This document shows positions 23,121-35,495 of a DNA stretch of 64,000 nucleotides, in pieces. The stretch covers positions 98,671,661-98,735,660 of the forward strand of contig NC_051083.1 in the NCBI RefSeq assembly GCF_004664715.2, in the 5' to 3' direction. Positions within the stretch are counted from its first letter, which is position 1. Every line of letters starts with the position of its first letter. Below the pieces are notes generated by a model. That model saw only the letters and a program-made list of their open reading frames with translations, did no database searches and was not told the origin of the DNA. The DNA is from Peromyscus leucopus. Its lineage: Eukaryota > Chordata > Mammalia > Rodentia > Cricetidae. The position numbers and the translations under genes were made by a program.

Positions 23121-25990
23121 ATTATAAACTATGAACATGTCTCAAACCTGGCTCTGCAGTAGACCACAGGATTCAGTCTCCCCTTCCTCTATGCCCCCAT
23201 CTACAGAAAATCACATAGATATTCTCCTCCAACTTTCATCCTGTTGTCCCAGACTCCAACTTCACCAAGTATTCCTTGGGAATCTTCTAGTCAAGGCTGT
23301 CAGAGAAGCGAGTAGGACAGACAATCAGTTAAGCATGCTTCAGATCTTCAGTCTCCCTCCTCTCCTCCAAATCAAGTCCCCCAGTCTCCTCATGCTCTAC
23401 ACCCATCTTCATGGGACTAAGCAGATCCTGGTGAAACACCCTGCTTTCCTCCATCCTGTGGACACCCCCAGCTCCTGCTTTTGTAGCCCATCATTATTTA
23501 TGTGTTAGCTCCCAATAACTAGAAGTACATTCTATTCAGAACCCCCATTGCCACATCTGACAGGATCCCTGAAGATTTATTTCCCTACCAGGCAACACAT
23601 AGCCAGCACACCTTAGCCTTCCTAAGAACCACAGAGGGCAACAGAAACCAAGGAATAAATCACCTACTCAACAAAGAAAAGGCCAGATATAAGCTCCCAG
23701 AATTATGACCATCGAAAACCCAGATTCCTAGATACTGGCATAAAAACAAAATAAATAATGGCCAGACAATATGTTTCCCCTAGAGCTCAAAAACCCTACC
23801 ACAGCAGGCCCTGAGAAATACAACAAAGTTGAAGCATAAGAAAAGACCTTAAGATATCCTTTATGAATATAATAGAGGAAATTCCCTTGAAGAAATCTGT
23901 GAAAACTCAAACAGGTATTAGAATAAAATGAATAAAAGTTCAAGACCTGAAAGTGGAAATCGAATTAACAAAGAAAACCCAAACTGAGGGAAATTTGGAA
24001 AATAAAAATGGAGGAACTTGAACAGGAACCTCAGAGGCAAGACTCACCAACAGAATACAAGAGATGCAAGAGAAGATCTCAAGTATTGAAGACAAATTGA
24101 AAAAAAAAACGTATGCATCAATGAAAGAAAATGTTAAATCTAAAAACATTCTGGTATAAAACATCCACAAAATCTAAGACACTATGAAAATACCAAATCT
24201 CCCAAATGTAAGAATCGAGTAAAGAGAAAAAACACAGACCAAAGGCACAGAAAATATATTCAAAAAAATCATTGAAGAAACTTCCATAACCTAAAGAAGG
24301 CAATGCCTATAAAGTTACAAGAAGCATACAAAACACTAAAGTAGACAGACTGGATCAGAAAAGAAATTCCCATCAGCATGTAACCATCAAAACAATAAAT
24401 ATACAGAACAAAGAAAGGATATTAAAAGCTGCAAGGGAAAAAGACCAAGTAACATATACATTAAGGTAATAGGAGACTTCTCATTGGAGACTCTAAATCC
24501 CAAAGGGCCTGGGCAGGTGTGCAAGAACTCTAAGAGACCACAGATGCCAACCTAGATGACTATATGCAGCAAAACTGTCAATCACCATATATGGAGAATA
24601 AAAGACATTCCATGATAAAAAAACAAAAAACAAATTTATGCAGTGTCTATTTAAAAATCTAGCCATATAGAAGGTGCTAGAAGGAAAATTTCAAACTGAG
24701 CAGGTTAACCACACCTTAGAAAACACAAGGACTAAGTAATCCCAGACCAGGATATCAAAAGAGGAGGAAACACACACACACACATTACAACAACAAAATG
24801 ACAAGAATCGAGAAACACTGGTTGTTGATATTTCCCAATATCAATGGTCTCAATTCCCCAGTAAAATGATGCAAGCTAATGGGATGGATATAAAAACAGA
24901 ACCCAATATTTTGTTGCATCTAAGAAGCATACCTTAACATTACAGATAGACATTACCTTAAGACAAAAGGATGAGAAAAGATATTCTAAGCAAATGGACC
25001 TTGGAAGCAAGCTGGTGTGGACATTTTAATATCTGAAAATATTATATTTATCTCCCCACACATTGATCTTAAGAGGTTTTAGAACTCCCACTCTCACCAA
25101 CAGACAGGTCATCCAAAAAAGACAAAACAGAAATGCTGAAGTGAAATAACTTAATATACTAAACGGGCCTAACAGTTGTTTACAGAACATTTCACCCCAA
25201 AACAAAAGAATATACAATGTCCTCAGCAACTCATGGAACCTTCCCCCACAATTGACCACACACTCAGATACAAAGCAAATATCTGAGAAACTGAAAATAA
25301 CTCCTTGCATCCTACTAGACCACCATGGATTATGGCTGGATATCAATAGAAACAGAAAGTTTCCAAACTCATGGAAATTGAACAACTCTTTAGTGAATGA
25401 AAAATGGGCCAAGACAGAAATTAAGAAGTTACAGACTTTCTAGAATTCAATGAAAATGAAAACACAACCTACCCAAACTTAGGGGCCACAACTGGTGATG
25501 AGAGGCAAGTTCATGGCACTAGGGGCCTACATTTTACAAAATGGAGAGATCTCATACTAGTAACTTAAACGCACACATGAAAGCTCTGGGGGAAAAAGAG
25601 TCCCACTGAGAAGGAGCTGACAGCAAGGAATAAGTAAACTTGGGACTGAAATGAATAAAATAGAAAAAACAAACAAACAAACAAAAATCCATGTGAAGAA
25701 TCAGTGAAAAAAGCCTTGGTTCTTTGACAAAATGAACAAGATTGAGAAAGTATGAACAAAATTAACAACAAGGCAGAGAGAAATGAAATAAATTAACAAA
25801 ATTACAGATGAAAGGGGCGTTTAACAACAGACACTGAGGAAATCCAGAGATTATAGGAATGGAACCCATACCCAATGCAGCTTGGGTGACCAATCACCTG
25901 AGACTAGATAGCCCAGTGATGTAGGGAAAACTAAATAGCACTGCTCTACTAAAGGAACATAGGAATAAAATAACTCCTAATGATTTTCTG

Positions 25991-26033
25991 CTATACTCAT
26001 AGATCAGTGTCTTGCTGATCTATGAGTGTATAG
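25991..26033. repeat. Near-perfect hairpin in an L1 3' UTR
   Basis: ACTCATAGATCAG (25995-26007) is followed after a 7-nt loop by its exact reverse complement (26015-26027). The arms extend to CTATAC and GTATAG with a 2-nt bulge. The sister L1 copy near 20420-20450 has the left arm but not the right one. Confidence 0.9.
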
Positions 26034-26766
26034 CCATCATCAGAATAGCTTCCTCCTGAAGCAGATAGAAACAAATACAAAGACTCACACAAGACAATAG
26101 GCAGAAAGTGAGAGACCTTGGAACCCTAGACTATTTCCATCAAATCCCTCCCCCCAGAGCTCAGGGAACCCCCCAGTAAAGGAGGTGGAAAGTGTCTAAG
26201 AACCAGATGCAGATGAGTGACAAAAAGAAACAAGTTCCAAACACAACAGGAACTTTCAGAGAATGAGGCAGCATGCACAGGCCCTGCACAGGTCTTCACT
26301 TGATGAGGCCCTGGAGCTGAAAGGAGAAGTGGACTCATCCCTCACCTAGAGGCTGTCTCCAAATGATAACCACTTACAGATGAAAATCTAGTTTTCTCAA
26401 AGGGAGTCTCACTGAAACAAATTCCTTACAAGGGCAGGAGGCATGCACAGTAGAAAATAAGCCCAGTGATATCTTTGGAGGTTCCTTGTCTCATAATATC
26501 AAGTCAGGGCTTTTTCTTTTTTTCCTTTAAATTTTTAAAGTTTTTCCGTACAGGTCCTTCGTGTATATACATATATTATGGCTTCCAGTGTTTTGTTTTT
26601 CTGAGGACTCCTGAGTATGGGAACAAGTGTCTCTGTGTCTATATCTATGCCTTGTACCCTTTCTTTTGCTCTTTCCCTTCTCTTTCTTTGCTTTCTCCTA
26701 TTCCAATGTGCTTGTTTTTTGTTTTATGTATTTTATTATTACCCCTTAGAAACATATTTGTTTTCT

Positions 26767-26956
26767 TTCTTTTAAGATTTATTTATTTATTATGTATACA
26801 GTGTTCTGCCTGCATGCATCCCTGTGGGCCAGAAGAGGGCACCAGATCTCATTATAGATGGTAGTGAGCCACCTTGTGGTTGCTGGGAATTGAACTCAGA
26901 ACCTCTGGAAGAGCAGCCAGTACTCTTAACCTCTGAGCCATCTCTCCAGCCCAACC
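26767..26956 (-). mobile_element. B2 SINE nested in an L1
   Basis: Reversed B2: TTTTAAGATTTATTTATTTA, the GGCCAGAAGAGGGCACCAG and GGTTGCTGGGAATTGAACTC segments, and ACCTCTGAGCCATCTCTCCA. The 12-bp target TATTTGTTTTCT is repeated at 26755-26766 and 26957-26968. B2 is tRNA-derived and L1-mobilised. Confidence 0.92.
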
Positions 26957-27289
26957 TATTTGTTTTCTATTGAGAGACAGAGAATGGGACGGTATCTGAT
27001 GGTTAGGGAGGTGGTGAGGGACTGGATAAAATAGAGGGAATCAAGATCTATTATAGGAAAAAAATCCATTTTCAATAGAAGACAAAAAAGAAAAAATAAG
27101 TATTTTCCCCATACCATCTAAAAACTAGGAGAAATATTAAATTTTCTATTTTGACCATTACTAATGAATATTAACTAGATAAATGAATTTAATGAAGTTA
27201 CATAATCTTAGTTACTATAAAAATAAATTATAAGTAGAAATATGCTATAAATGAATTTCAAAAAAACTATTTAAATTATTATAAATATG

Positions 27290-28756
27290 AACAAAATACC
27301 CAAGAACACTGCTCCTAAGATCCAATCCCTCCAGTCTCATTTCCAGCTCTGTAACAGGAAGCCCATTTCATTCTCCCTTTCCTATCTGACCCCATCTCCA
27401 GTGGATCACAAAGATCTTCTTCCCTTCCCTTCTTTCTGTCAGCTCACATCATTATCCTAGGCTCCAATACCAGCTGACATCCACTGGGAACACATCAGCT
27501 AAGCAGAACAAGGAAACAGGTAAGCTAACTGAATACACTAACCCTTCCCACCTCCTCCTTCAAATCGAATCATCTCCAGGACTGTAATGGCTGCAGACTT
27601 CCTTGGCCACTGCCTAAATCTTCTGTTGATCTCATACTTTTAATTATCCTCCCATTACTTTATCCTAACACCCAACTCAAGCAGGCACCCCCTACTAACC
27701 CACAGGCTATACCTGCCCAGAAACCAAGGTAGACTGCCAGCAGACCTTCTTTTCTTTCTCTGCTCTGTGAGGTCCAATCCCCCAGTCTCAACCCCATCTG
27801 TGCAGCGTATCACCCATGGCAGCCTTCACTGGCACCCTGTTGCCATCTCTTGTGGATCCCACAGATCTTTCCTTTCTAACCTTCCTCCTCTGACTCATTG
27901 CTTTGTTCCAGACCCCAACCCCAGCAGGCAACCCCTGCTAAACCAAGGGCCACTCATCACTGGCAACAAGTAGGCTGAAGGCTGACCCACACCTTTCCTA
28001 CTGCTCCTGAGACCCAGTACTCCTAGGTCTTATATCTAGTCCTATAACAGGAAACTGGCTGCAATCTCCCTTTACTCTCTGACCACACTCCCAATTATGG
28101 TGGTTTGAAAGAGACAAGCCCCCATAGGGTGTGGCACTATTAGGACTTGTGGCTTTGTTGGAGAAGGTGTAGCCTTGTTAGAGGAAGTGCATCATTGTGG
28201 GGGTGGGCTTTGAGGTCTCCTATGCTCTAGCTACACACAATATGGCACTCAGTTTACTTCCTGTTGCCTGCAGATCAAGACACATAACTTTCAGCTCCTT
28301 CTCCTGCACCATGTCTCCCTGCATGCCACCATGTCCTGCCATGATGATAATGCACTAAACCTCTGATACTATAAGCCACCACATTTGAATATTTTCCTTT
28401 ATAAGGGTTGCTGTGGTCATGGTGTCTCTTCACAGCAATAGAAACTCTAAATAAGACACCAATGGATAACAAAGATCTTTTCCCACAACATTCCTTCCCC
28501 CAACTCATTCCACTATGCCACCTCCAACACCAGCAGGCATTCACTGGGAATGCACCAGCTGAGCAGGCCAATAAAAAAGACAATACATAGTCATTACAGT
28601 CTCTGAAAATCCAGAAAGGAAACAGAAACCAAGGAACAAAACATCCACCCAACAAAGACAAACTCAGAAATCAGCACCTAGACCTATAATCACACCAAAC
28701 CCAGATGCCTAGACACCAGTGTAAAAACACAATAACAGCCAGAGAAAACAGAAAGC
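27290..28756 (+). repeat. Tandem L1 5' UTR monomers
   Basis: Roughly 200-240 bp units recur. Each carries a CCAGTCTCA/CTCATTTCC part, a GTGGATC(A/C)CA(A/C)AGATCTT part, then CCAGGCTCCAA/CAGACCCCAAC and a CAGC(T/A)GACA/AGCAGGCA part. They match 23125-23720. Such monomers form the L1 promoter in rodents. ORF1 does not follow; the array runs into MaLR internal sequence near 28757. Confidence 0.7.
28096..28458 (+). mobile_element. MaLR-type solo LTR
   Basis: Begins TATGGTGGTTTGAA and ends CTAAATAAGACA. CCAAT at 28091-28095 is repeated at 28459-28463, a 5-bp duplication inside the L1 monomer array. Confidence 0.83.
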
Positions 28757-29980
28757 TATGAATTTATGGGAGCCAATTACATTCAAACTACCATATTCCA
28801 TTCCCTGGCCCCCAAAAGTGTGTAACAGTATCATAACACAAATGCATTTAGTCCAATTTCAAAAGTCCCATAGTCTATCACAGTCTCAACAATATTTTAA
28901 AGTCCAATATTCAATGTCTCTTCTGAAATTCATGGAATCTCTTAACTCTAATTCCCTATAAAATAAAATTAAAAAAAACAGATCACATACTTCCAACAAA
29001 TAATGGCACAGAATATACATTACCATTCCAAAACATAGGGAAGGGGGCACAGTGAGGAAATAATGGACAAAAGCAAGACCAAAAATCACCTGGGCAAAGT
29101 CTAAACTCTGCATCTCCATATTGGATGTCAAACGCTCTTCAGATCTTCAACTCCTTTCAGCTTTGTTGACTGCAACACACTTCTTTCTCTTGGGCTGGTT
29201 CCACTCCCTGTTAGCAGCTTTTCTTAGCAAGTATCTCACAACTCTGGTATCTCCAACATCTTGGGGTCGCCAAGGTAATCCAGGCTTCAGCTTCACAGCT
29301 TCACACTATGGTCTCTCTAGTCCTCCATTCAGGGACACCCCTGACACATTCCTTGCCTCAGTGGCTTTCCTTAGTCATTGAGGAAGATTCCATAACCCTT
29401 TTCTTCAATCCTTGACTCCAAAGCTAGAGCCACATGCTGAAGCTACCAAGTTTTGAGAACACAGTTCAAATTGTCCATGTTCCAACTAGTATGGCCTATT
29501 AATCAGAGCATAAGTATTCCACTGCTTTCCTAACCCCAAATATCAAATTGTAAACTCCTCCAAACAAAAACATGGTCAGGCCTGTCACAGCAAGATCCCA
29601 GTCCCTGATACCAACTTCTGTCTTAGTTAAAGTTTCTATTGCTGTGAAGAGACACCATGACCATGGCAACTCTCATAAATGAAAACATTTAATTGGAATG
29701 TCTTACAGTTTCAGAAGTTTCAGAGGTTCATAGTCCATCATGGAAGCATGCAGGCAGACAGGGTGATGGAGAAGGACCTGAGAGTTCATCTTGATCCATA
29801 GGCAATAGGAAGAGAACTGTCTCTACACTGAACATATCTTGAGCATAGGAGGTCACAAAGCCCACCCCCCACAGTGACACAATTCTTCCAACAAGGCCAT
29901 ACCTACTCCAACAAAGCCATACCTCCTGATAGTACCACTCCCCTGAGCTTATGGGGTCCAATTACATTCACATTACCACA
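28757..29980 (-). mobile_element. MaLR with one LTR and partial internal region
   Basis: On the minus strand: an LTR (29980-29629, TGTGGTAATGTGAATG to CTAAGACA), then GAAGTTGGTATCAGGGACTG and TGCTGTGACAGGCC, which fit the start of a MaLR internal region, then about 830 bp of non-coding internal sequence, then a 30-bp stub of the second LTR. No retroviral protein frame is present, as expected of these non-autonomous elements. The second LTR and adjacent L1 are lost at the 28757 junction. Confidence 0.7.
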
Positions 29981-31071
29981 TCTTTCTGCTGCATGCAAGA
30001 AACCTATCTCAATGTCTCATTACCTCAGAATAAAGTGTTAGAAAAAGATATTCTAAATGTATAGACCTAAGAAGCAAACTGGTATATACATTTTACTGTC
30101 TAACAAAATAGACTTCAAAAAAATAATCAAAAACAAAGGGAAGGACACCACATACTCATCAAAAGAAAAATCCACCAAATGACATTTCAGTTTTAACACT
30201 TATGTCCCAAACACAAGGCCACCCATGTTTGTAAAACCAACACTACTACAGCTTAAATCACATATTGGCCCTCACAAATTGATAGCGGGAGACTTCAGTA
30301 CCCCACTATAACCAATGGATAGGTCATCCAGACAAAAACAAAACAAAGAAATGCTGGAGCTAACAGACATTATAAACCACATGGGCCTAACAGATATTTA
30401 CAGAACATTTCTCCCAAACACAAAAGAATACAACTACCTCTCAGCACCTCATGAAACTTTCTCCAAAACTGACTACATACTCAGACACAAAGCAATTCTC
30501 CACAGATACAAGAACATTAAATAACTTCCTGCATCCTCTCAGATCACCACGAATTAAAGCTGAATGTCAACAACAGCAGAAAGCTTACAAACTCAGTGAA
30601 ACTAAACTACTCTCAACTGAATGAAAAATGGGTCAAGACAGAAATAATGAAGCAAAATGTCTTTCTAGAATTCAAGGAAAATGAACACATAGCATACCCA
30701 AACTTATGAGACAAAATGAAAGTGGTGCTATGAGGAAAGTTCATAGTACTAAGTTCCTTCATAAAAAAAAAAAAAATGAAGAGATCTTATCCTAGTAGCT
30801 TACCAGCACACCTGAAAGCTCCAGAACAAAATGAATTAAGCACACTCAAGAGGAGTAGAGGGCAAGAAACGATCAAATTGAATGCTGAAACCCATAAAAT
30901 AGAAACATAAAGAACAGTACAAAGAATCAATGAAACAAAGAATTCATTCTTTGAGAAAATCAAGAGGATAGCAAACCCCCATTCAAATTAACTAAAAGAA
31001 GGAGGAGAATATCTAAATTAATAAAACCAGAAATGAAAAGAAGGACAAAACAACAGATACTAAAGAACTCC

Positions 31072-31177
31072 AGAGAATCATACTTTAAAAACTGGTACTC
31101 TTCCACCAGAGAATCATACTTTAAAAACTGGTACTCTTCCACCAGAGAATCATACTTTAAAAACTGGTACTCTTCCA
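31072..31177 (+). repeat. 36-bp in-frame triplication inside L1 ORF2
   Basis: Three near-identical direct copies start at 31072, 31108 and 31144 (AGAGAATCATACTTTAAAAA...). Translated, the unit is RESYFKNWYSST, so the copies stay in the ORF2 frame. This part of ORF2 normally occurs once. Confidence 0.95.
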
Positions 31178-31664
31178 AATCAGAAAAATCTAAAACAAAG
31201 TTAAATCAAGATCAGATAAACAATTTAAATAGACCTATAACTCCTACTGAAATAGAAGCAGTCATTAAAACTCTCCCAATCAAAAAGAAAAAAAAAAAGA
31301 AAAGAAACAGGGCCAGACAATTTTAGCACAGAAATCTACTAAACTTTCAAAGAAGACTTAACACCAATATTTCTCAAATTATGTCACAAAATAGCAACAA
31401 AGGAACATTGCCAAATTCATTTTATGAGGCCAAAGTTACTCACATACCCAAACCATATGAGGACTCAACAAAGAAAGAATTACAGAGCAGTTTCGCTTAT
31501 GAACATAGACACAAAAATACTTAATAAAATATTTGTAAACAGAATACAAGAACATGTCAAAAAGTTCAACCACCACAATAATGTATGCTTTATTCCACAA
31601 GCACAGGGATGATACAGTATATGAAAATTATCAAATGTAATCAATCATAAAAACAAACTGAAAG

Positions 31665-31665
<1 letters not shown>

Positions 31666-31709
<44 letters not shown>
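31666..31709. repeat. (CA)n microsatellite
   Basis: An uninterrupted CA run of about 44 bp lies within the L1 ORF2 relic, so it grew after insertion. Confidence 0.95.
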
Positions 31710-31711
<2 letters not shown>

Positions 31712-33222
31712 TCATCTCATTAGATACAAATAATGTCTTTGGCAAAATCTAACATCCCTGTATGATAAAATGTCCTGGAGAGATTAGGGATATGTGAGAC
31801 ATACTTGAACATAATAAAGGCAATTTACAACAACCTTTGGTCAACATGAAATTAAATGGAGAGCAATCAAAGAAATTTACTGAAATTAGGAACAAGTATA
31901 GTACTTAAAGTGTTAGCTAGAGAAAAAGACAACTGAATGAGATCAAGGGGATACAAAATGGAAAGGAAGAAGACAAAGTATCATTATCTGAAGATGACAT
32001 GATAGTATACAGAAGTGACCCCAAAAGCTCTACCAGGGAACTCCTACAGATTATAAACACATTTAGTTAAATAGATGGATGTAAGATTAACTCAAAAAAT
32101 TAGTAGCTCTCCTATATATAAATGGTAAGTGGTCAGAGAAAGAAATCTAGGAACAATATCTTTCACATTAGCTTCAAATAATACAAAATATTTTGGGATA
32201 ATTTTAATCAAGCAAGTAAAAGACTTTTCTGATAAAAACTTCAAGTCTTGAAGGAAGATATTAAAAGTTATATCAGAAGATGGAAAAGTCTCCCATGCTC
32301 ATTGATCAGTAAGAATAACATAGTAAAAACGGTCTTCCTACAAAAAACAATCTGATGCAATTCCCATCATAATTCCAACAGAATTCTTTACAGACCTTGA
32401 CAGGGCAGTTCTCAATTTCATTTGGAAAAACAAATAAACAACAACAATAACAAGAAAAGCCACAGGAGAGCTAAAATAATCCTGAACAATAGAAGAACTA
32501 CTGGAGGTCTCACCGTTCCCAAATTCAATTCTTATTACAGAGCTATAGTAATAAAAAAATGCAAGGCATTGGCATAAAATCGGAAAGGTGGATCAATGGA
32601 ATCGAATAAAAATGCATTTATAAATACACATACCTATGGACACCTGATTTTTGATGAAGAAACCAATATTGTACAATGGAAGAAAGAAAGCTTCAATAAA
32701 TGGTGCTGGTCTAATTGTGTGTGTATATAGAAGATGCAAATAGATTCATATCTATCACTCTGCACAAAACTTAAGTCCAAGTGGGTCAAAGACCTCAACA
32801 AAAATCCAGACCACTGAATCTGATAGAAGACAAAGTGAGAAATAGCCTTGAATGAATTGGCACATGAGACAACTTCCTAAACCAAATACCAATAGTGCAG
32901 ATATTAAGACTGACAACAAATGGGACCTTATGAAACTAAAAAGATTCTGTAAGGCAAAGGACACTGTTATTTGGACAAGGTGGCAGCCTACAGAATGGGT
33001 AAAGATTTGTACCAACTCCACATCTGATAAATTATGTATATCTTAACCTGATATCAAAAAACCAAGTAATTCAGTTGAAATGGGATACAGATCAAAACAG
33101 AGAATTCTCAGTAGAGGAAACTCAAACGGCAGAGAAACACTTAAAATGTTCAACATCTTTAGCCATTAGGAAAACACAAATCAGAACTACTTTGAGATTC
33201 CATCTTAAATCTGTCAGAATGG

Positions 33223-34029
33223 TCTCATCCCCCATACCCTCCCCTCTATTGCCCCCCTTCATCCCCACTTTACTCAGGAGATTTCATCTATTTCCTCTTC
33301 CCAGGGTGATGAAAGAGATATCTTGATAGAGGGAGACATTATGGGGTTAGAGAGTAACCTGGTGCTAGGGAAATTCCCAGAATCCACAAGGATGACTCCA
33401 GCTTAGACTACTAGCAATAGTAGAGAAGATGCCTGAACTGGCCTACCTTGGCAATTGGATTGGTGAATACCCTAACTGTCATCATAGAACCTTCATTCAG
33501 TAACTGATGGAATCAGATGCAGAGATCCACAGGCAAGCACCAGGCTGAGCTCCAGGATATCAGTTGAAGAAAGGGAAGAGAGATTCTATGAGCAAGGGGG
33601 GGGGAGGTCAAGATAATGATGGGGGAAATCTACAGAGACTACTGAACCAAGCTCGTGGGAACTCACAAACTTTAGACTGACAATTGTGGAGCCTGCATGG
33701 GGCCAAACTAGGCCCTCTGCATACAGGGGACAGTTGTGTAGCTTGGTCTGTTTGAGGGACCCCTGTCAGCCGGATCAGGATCTATCCCTGGTTACATGAT
33801 CTGGGTTTCTGAATCCCATTGCCTATGGTGGGACATCTTGCTCATCTTTGATGAGGGGGACAGGGGTTTGGTCCCACCTCAACTGAATGTACTAGGCTTG
33901 CTGACTCTCCATGGGAAGCCTTTCCATGCTGGAGGAGGGTACGAGGGGTAGGTTGAAGGAGGAGGTTGGGAGGAGCAGAAAGAGGGATGAGAGGGGGAAT
34001 CTGTGGTTGGTATGTAAAATGAATAAAAA
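33223..34029 (+). mobile_element. L1 3' UTR inserted into L1 ORF2
   Basis: A complete 5'-truncated L1 insertion: the 16-bp target AAATCTGTCAGAATGG is perfectly repeated at 33207-33222 and 34030-34045. The interior has the usual 3' UTR landmarks and ends GGTATGTAAAATGAATAAAA. Host ORF2 reads across the empty site. It is younger than the host copy. Confidence 0.95.
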
Positions 34030-34664
34030 AAATCTGTCAGAATGGGTAAGATCAAAAACAAAAGTGGTAACTCATGCTGGCAAGAATATGGAGTAAGAAA
34101 AATACTCAACTATTGCTGGTGGGATTTCAAATTTGTACAGCCACTATGAAAATCAATGTAGTGGTTCATTACACAGATGGGAACAGATCTACCTCAACAT
34201 CCAACTATACCTCTCTTGGACATATACCTGAAGGACGCTCCGATGTTACCACAAGAACACTTGCTCAACATTGTTCACTGTGGTTTTATTCATAATGGCC
34301 AGAAACTAGAAAAAAAAAAAAAAACCTCTATGTCTCTCGACACAAGAATGGATAAAGAAAATGTGATACATTTACACAATGGAGCATTGCCCAGCTGTTA
34401 AGCAAAAATGACATTATGAAATTTGCAGGCAAATGTATGGGACTAGGAAAAAAATCATCATGACTGCTGCAGTAACCCAGACCCAAAATACAAACATGGT
34501 ATGTACTCACTTATAAATTGATATTAGCCATTAAGTTATTGATAATCAAGTTACAATATGTAGAAACAGTGAGATTAGGTATGGGGGCATATAAGGGGAT
34601 ACATATTCTAAATAAATTCCTCTTATATATAAGCAACAAATATATTAGACTCCCATGCATCCAG

Positions 34665-34870
34665 GGCCTGTGAGATGGTTCAATGGATGAAGATCTTTGT
34701 TACCAAGTCTCACATCTTGAGTTCAATCCCTAGGACCCATATAGTGGAAGGAAAGAACTGACTCCCACAAATTGTCCTCTGGCTTCCACATGCACTTTAT
34801 AGCGTGCATGCATAGACATATACTCCTTCACACACAAAAACAAACAAAAATAACCTAATGAAAAAAAATA
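34665..34870 (+). mobile_element. B2/B3-type SINE
   Basis: GCCTGTGAGATGGTTCAATG, GAGTTCAATCCCTAGGACCC and CTGGCTTCCACATGCAC follow the order of B3/B2-family SINEs, with a tRNA-like 5' part and an A-rich tail with CACACAAAAACAAAC. Confidence 0.75.
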
Positions 34871-35495
34871 GAAGAAAAGTAAGTAGTCAGCAATGGTAAC
34901 ATGAGGTGATGCTGTCCAGTTTGAGGATTTAGAGACCAAAAATTACCCCAAAGAGCAAATGTCAAGAAGAGACTGGGCAAAATAAAATTCAAACACCTTT
35001 TCTAAAACTTATTTAAAACTCATTTACATATTCCACTTTGTGTGTTCATGGTGACTTACATTTCCAAATCTTTTTAAACTGCTACAAGGGAAATAATGGC
35101 AATGCAAATTACCTGCCTTCCAAGAGTATTTGAATTAGACATGATGAAACATTTATCATGCTTTAATTAAACAATAGATGGTTAGCAGAGTACTGTAGCG
35201 TTATATTCATCTTAGAAGAGTTCAACATTATTGCTTTCTAATTATGTCAACATTATTTAAGTAGTAAAATCAATGTAGACAAAGAGCTCTGAGGAAAGCA
35301 TTGAGCCCTAAAGGCATGGTGTCCTTACCTGCAATACCATTTACACTATCCAAATGTCTGCATCTTGTTCCTTCATAGCTGTACTATAAACAGTGGGTAC
35401 CACTACCACAGATGAACAAAATCTCTATGGTCAAGTCACAGATGACATTGGGCCTGGCAATCATTTTAGACCAGTCCAATATCTTTTCTTATTTT
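34871..35495. other. Unique AT-rich sequence
   Basis: No recognised repeat or exon. Confidence 0.5.

Larger units (their letters stand above)
23125..27095 (+). mobile_element. Degenerate L1 with 5' UTR monomers and an internal deletion
   Basis: Order on the plus strand: 5' UTR monomer-like DNA (23125-23720, sharing phrases with 27290-28750), ORF1-like DNA (about 23760-24650), ORF2 endonuclease-like DNA (about 24830-25450, frames broken), then a jump near 25860 from mid ORF2 straight into 3' UTR. The 3' UTR runs to about 27095 with a B2 nested at 26767-26956. No intact ORF1 or ORF2. The reverse transcriptase region is largely missing. Confidence 0.75.
29990..34560 (+). mobile_element. L1 ORF2 region, degenerate, with nested L1
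   Basis: Recognisable ORF2 order: the endonuclease part at about 30050-30520 (frame 30315-30524: [20 protein letters not shown]), NLNRPITPTEIEAVIKTLP near 31220, RT-like RAVSLMNIDTKILNKIFVNR near 31480, and the catalytic-site block near 31985 reading LSEDDMIVY where L1 normally has FADDMIVY. The C-terminal part resumes at 34046 and ends about 34510 (MDKENVIHLHNGALPSC frame). The frame breaks many times. It lacks its own ORF1. Confidence 0.85.

Noticed and set aside
23131..23508. 125-codon plus-strand ORF
   Set aside because: Within L1 5' UTR monomer sequence; no domain or codon signal.
26466..26864. 132-codon ORF with hydrophobic segments
   Set aside because: Spans an L1 3' UTR and a nested reversed B2. 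The apparent membrane segments come from T-rich DNA.
26767..26956. tRNA gene from the tRNA-like head
   Set aside because: It is a B2 SINE with target duplication; no full tRNA fold or anticodon arm is supported.
31072..31177. CRISPR-like array of 36-bp repeats
   Set aside because: Units are contiguous with no spacers and translate in frame with L1 ORF2. This is a eukaryotic tandem triplication.
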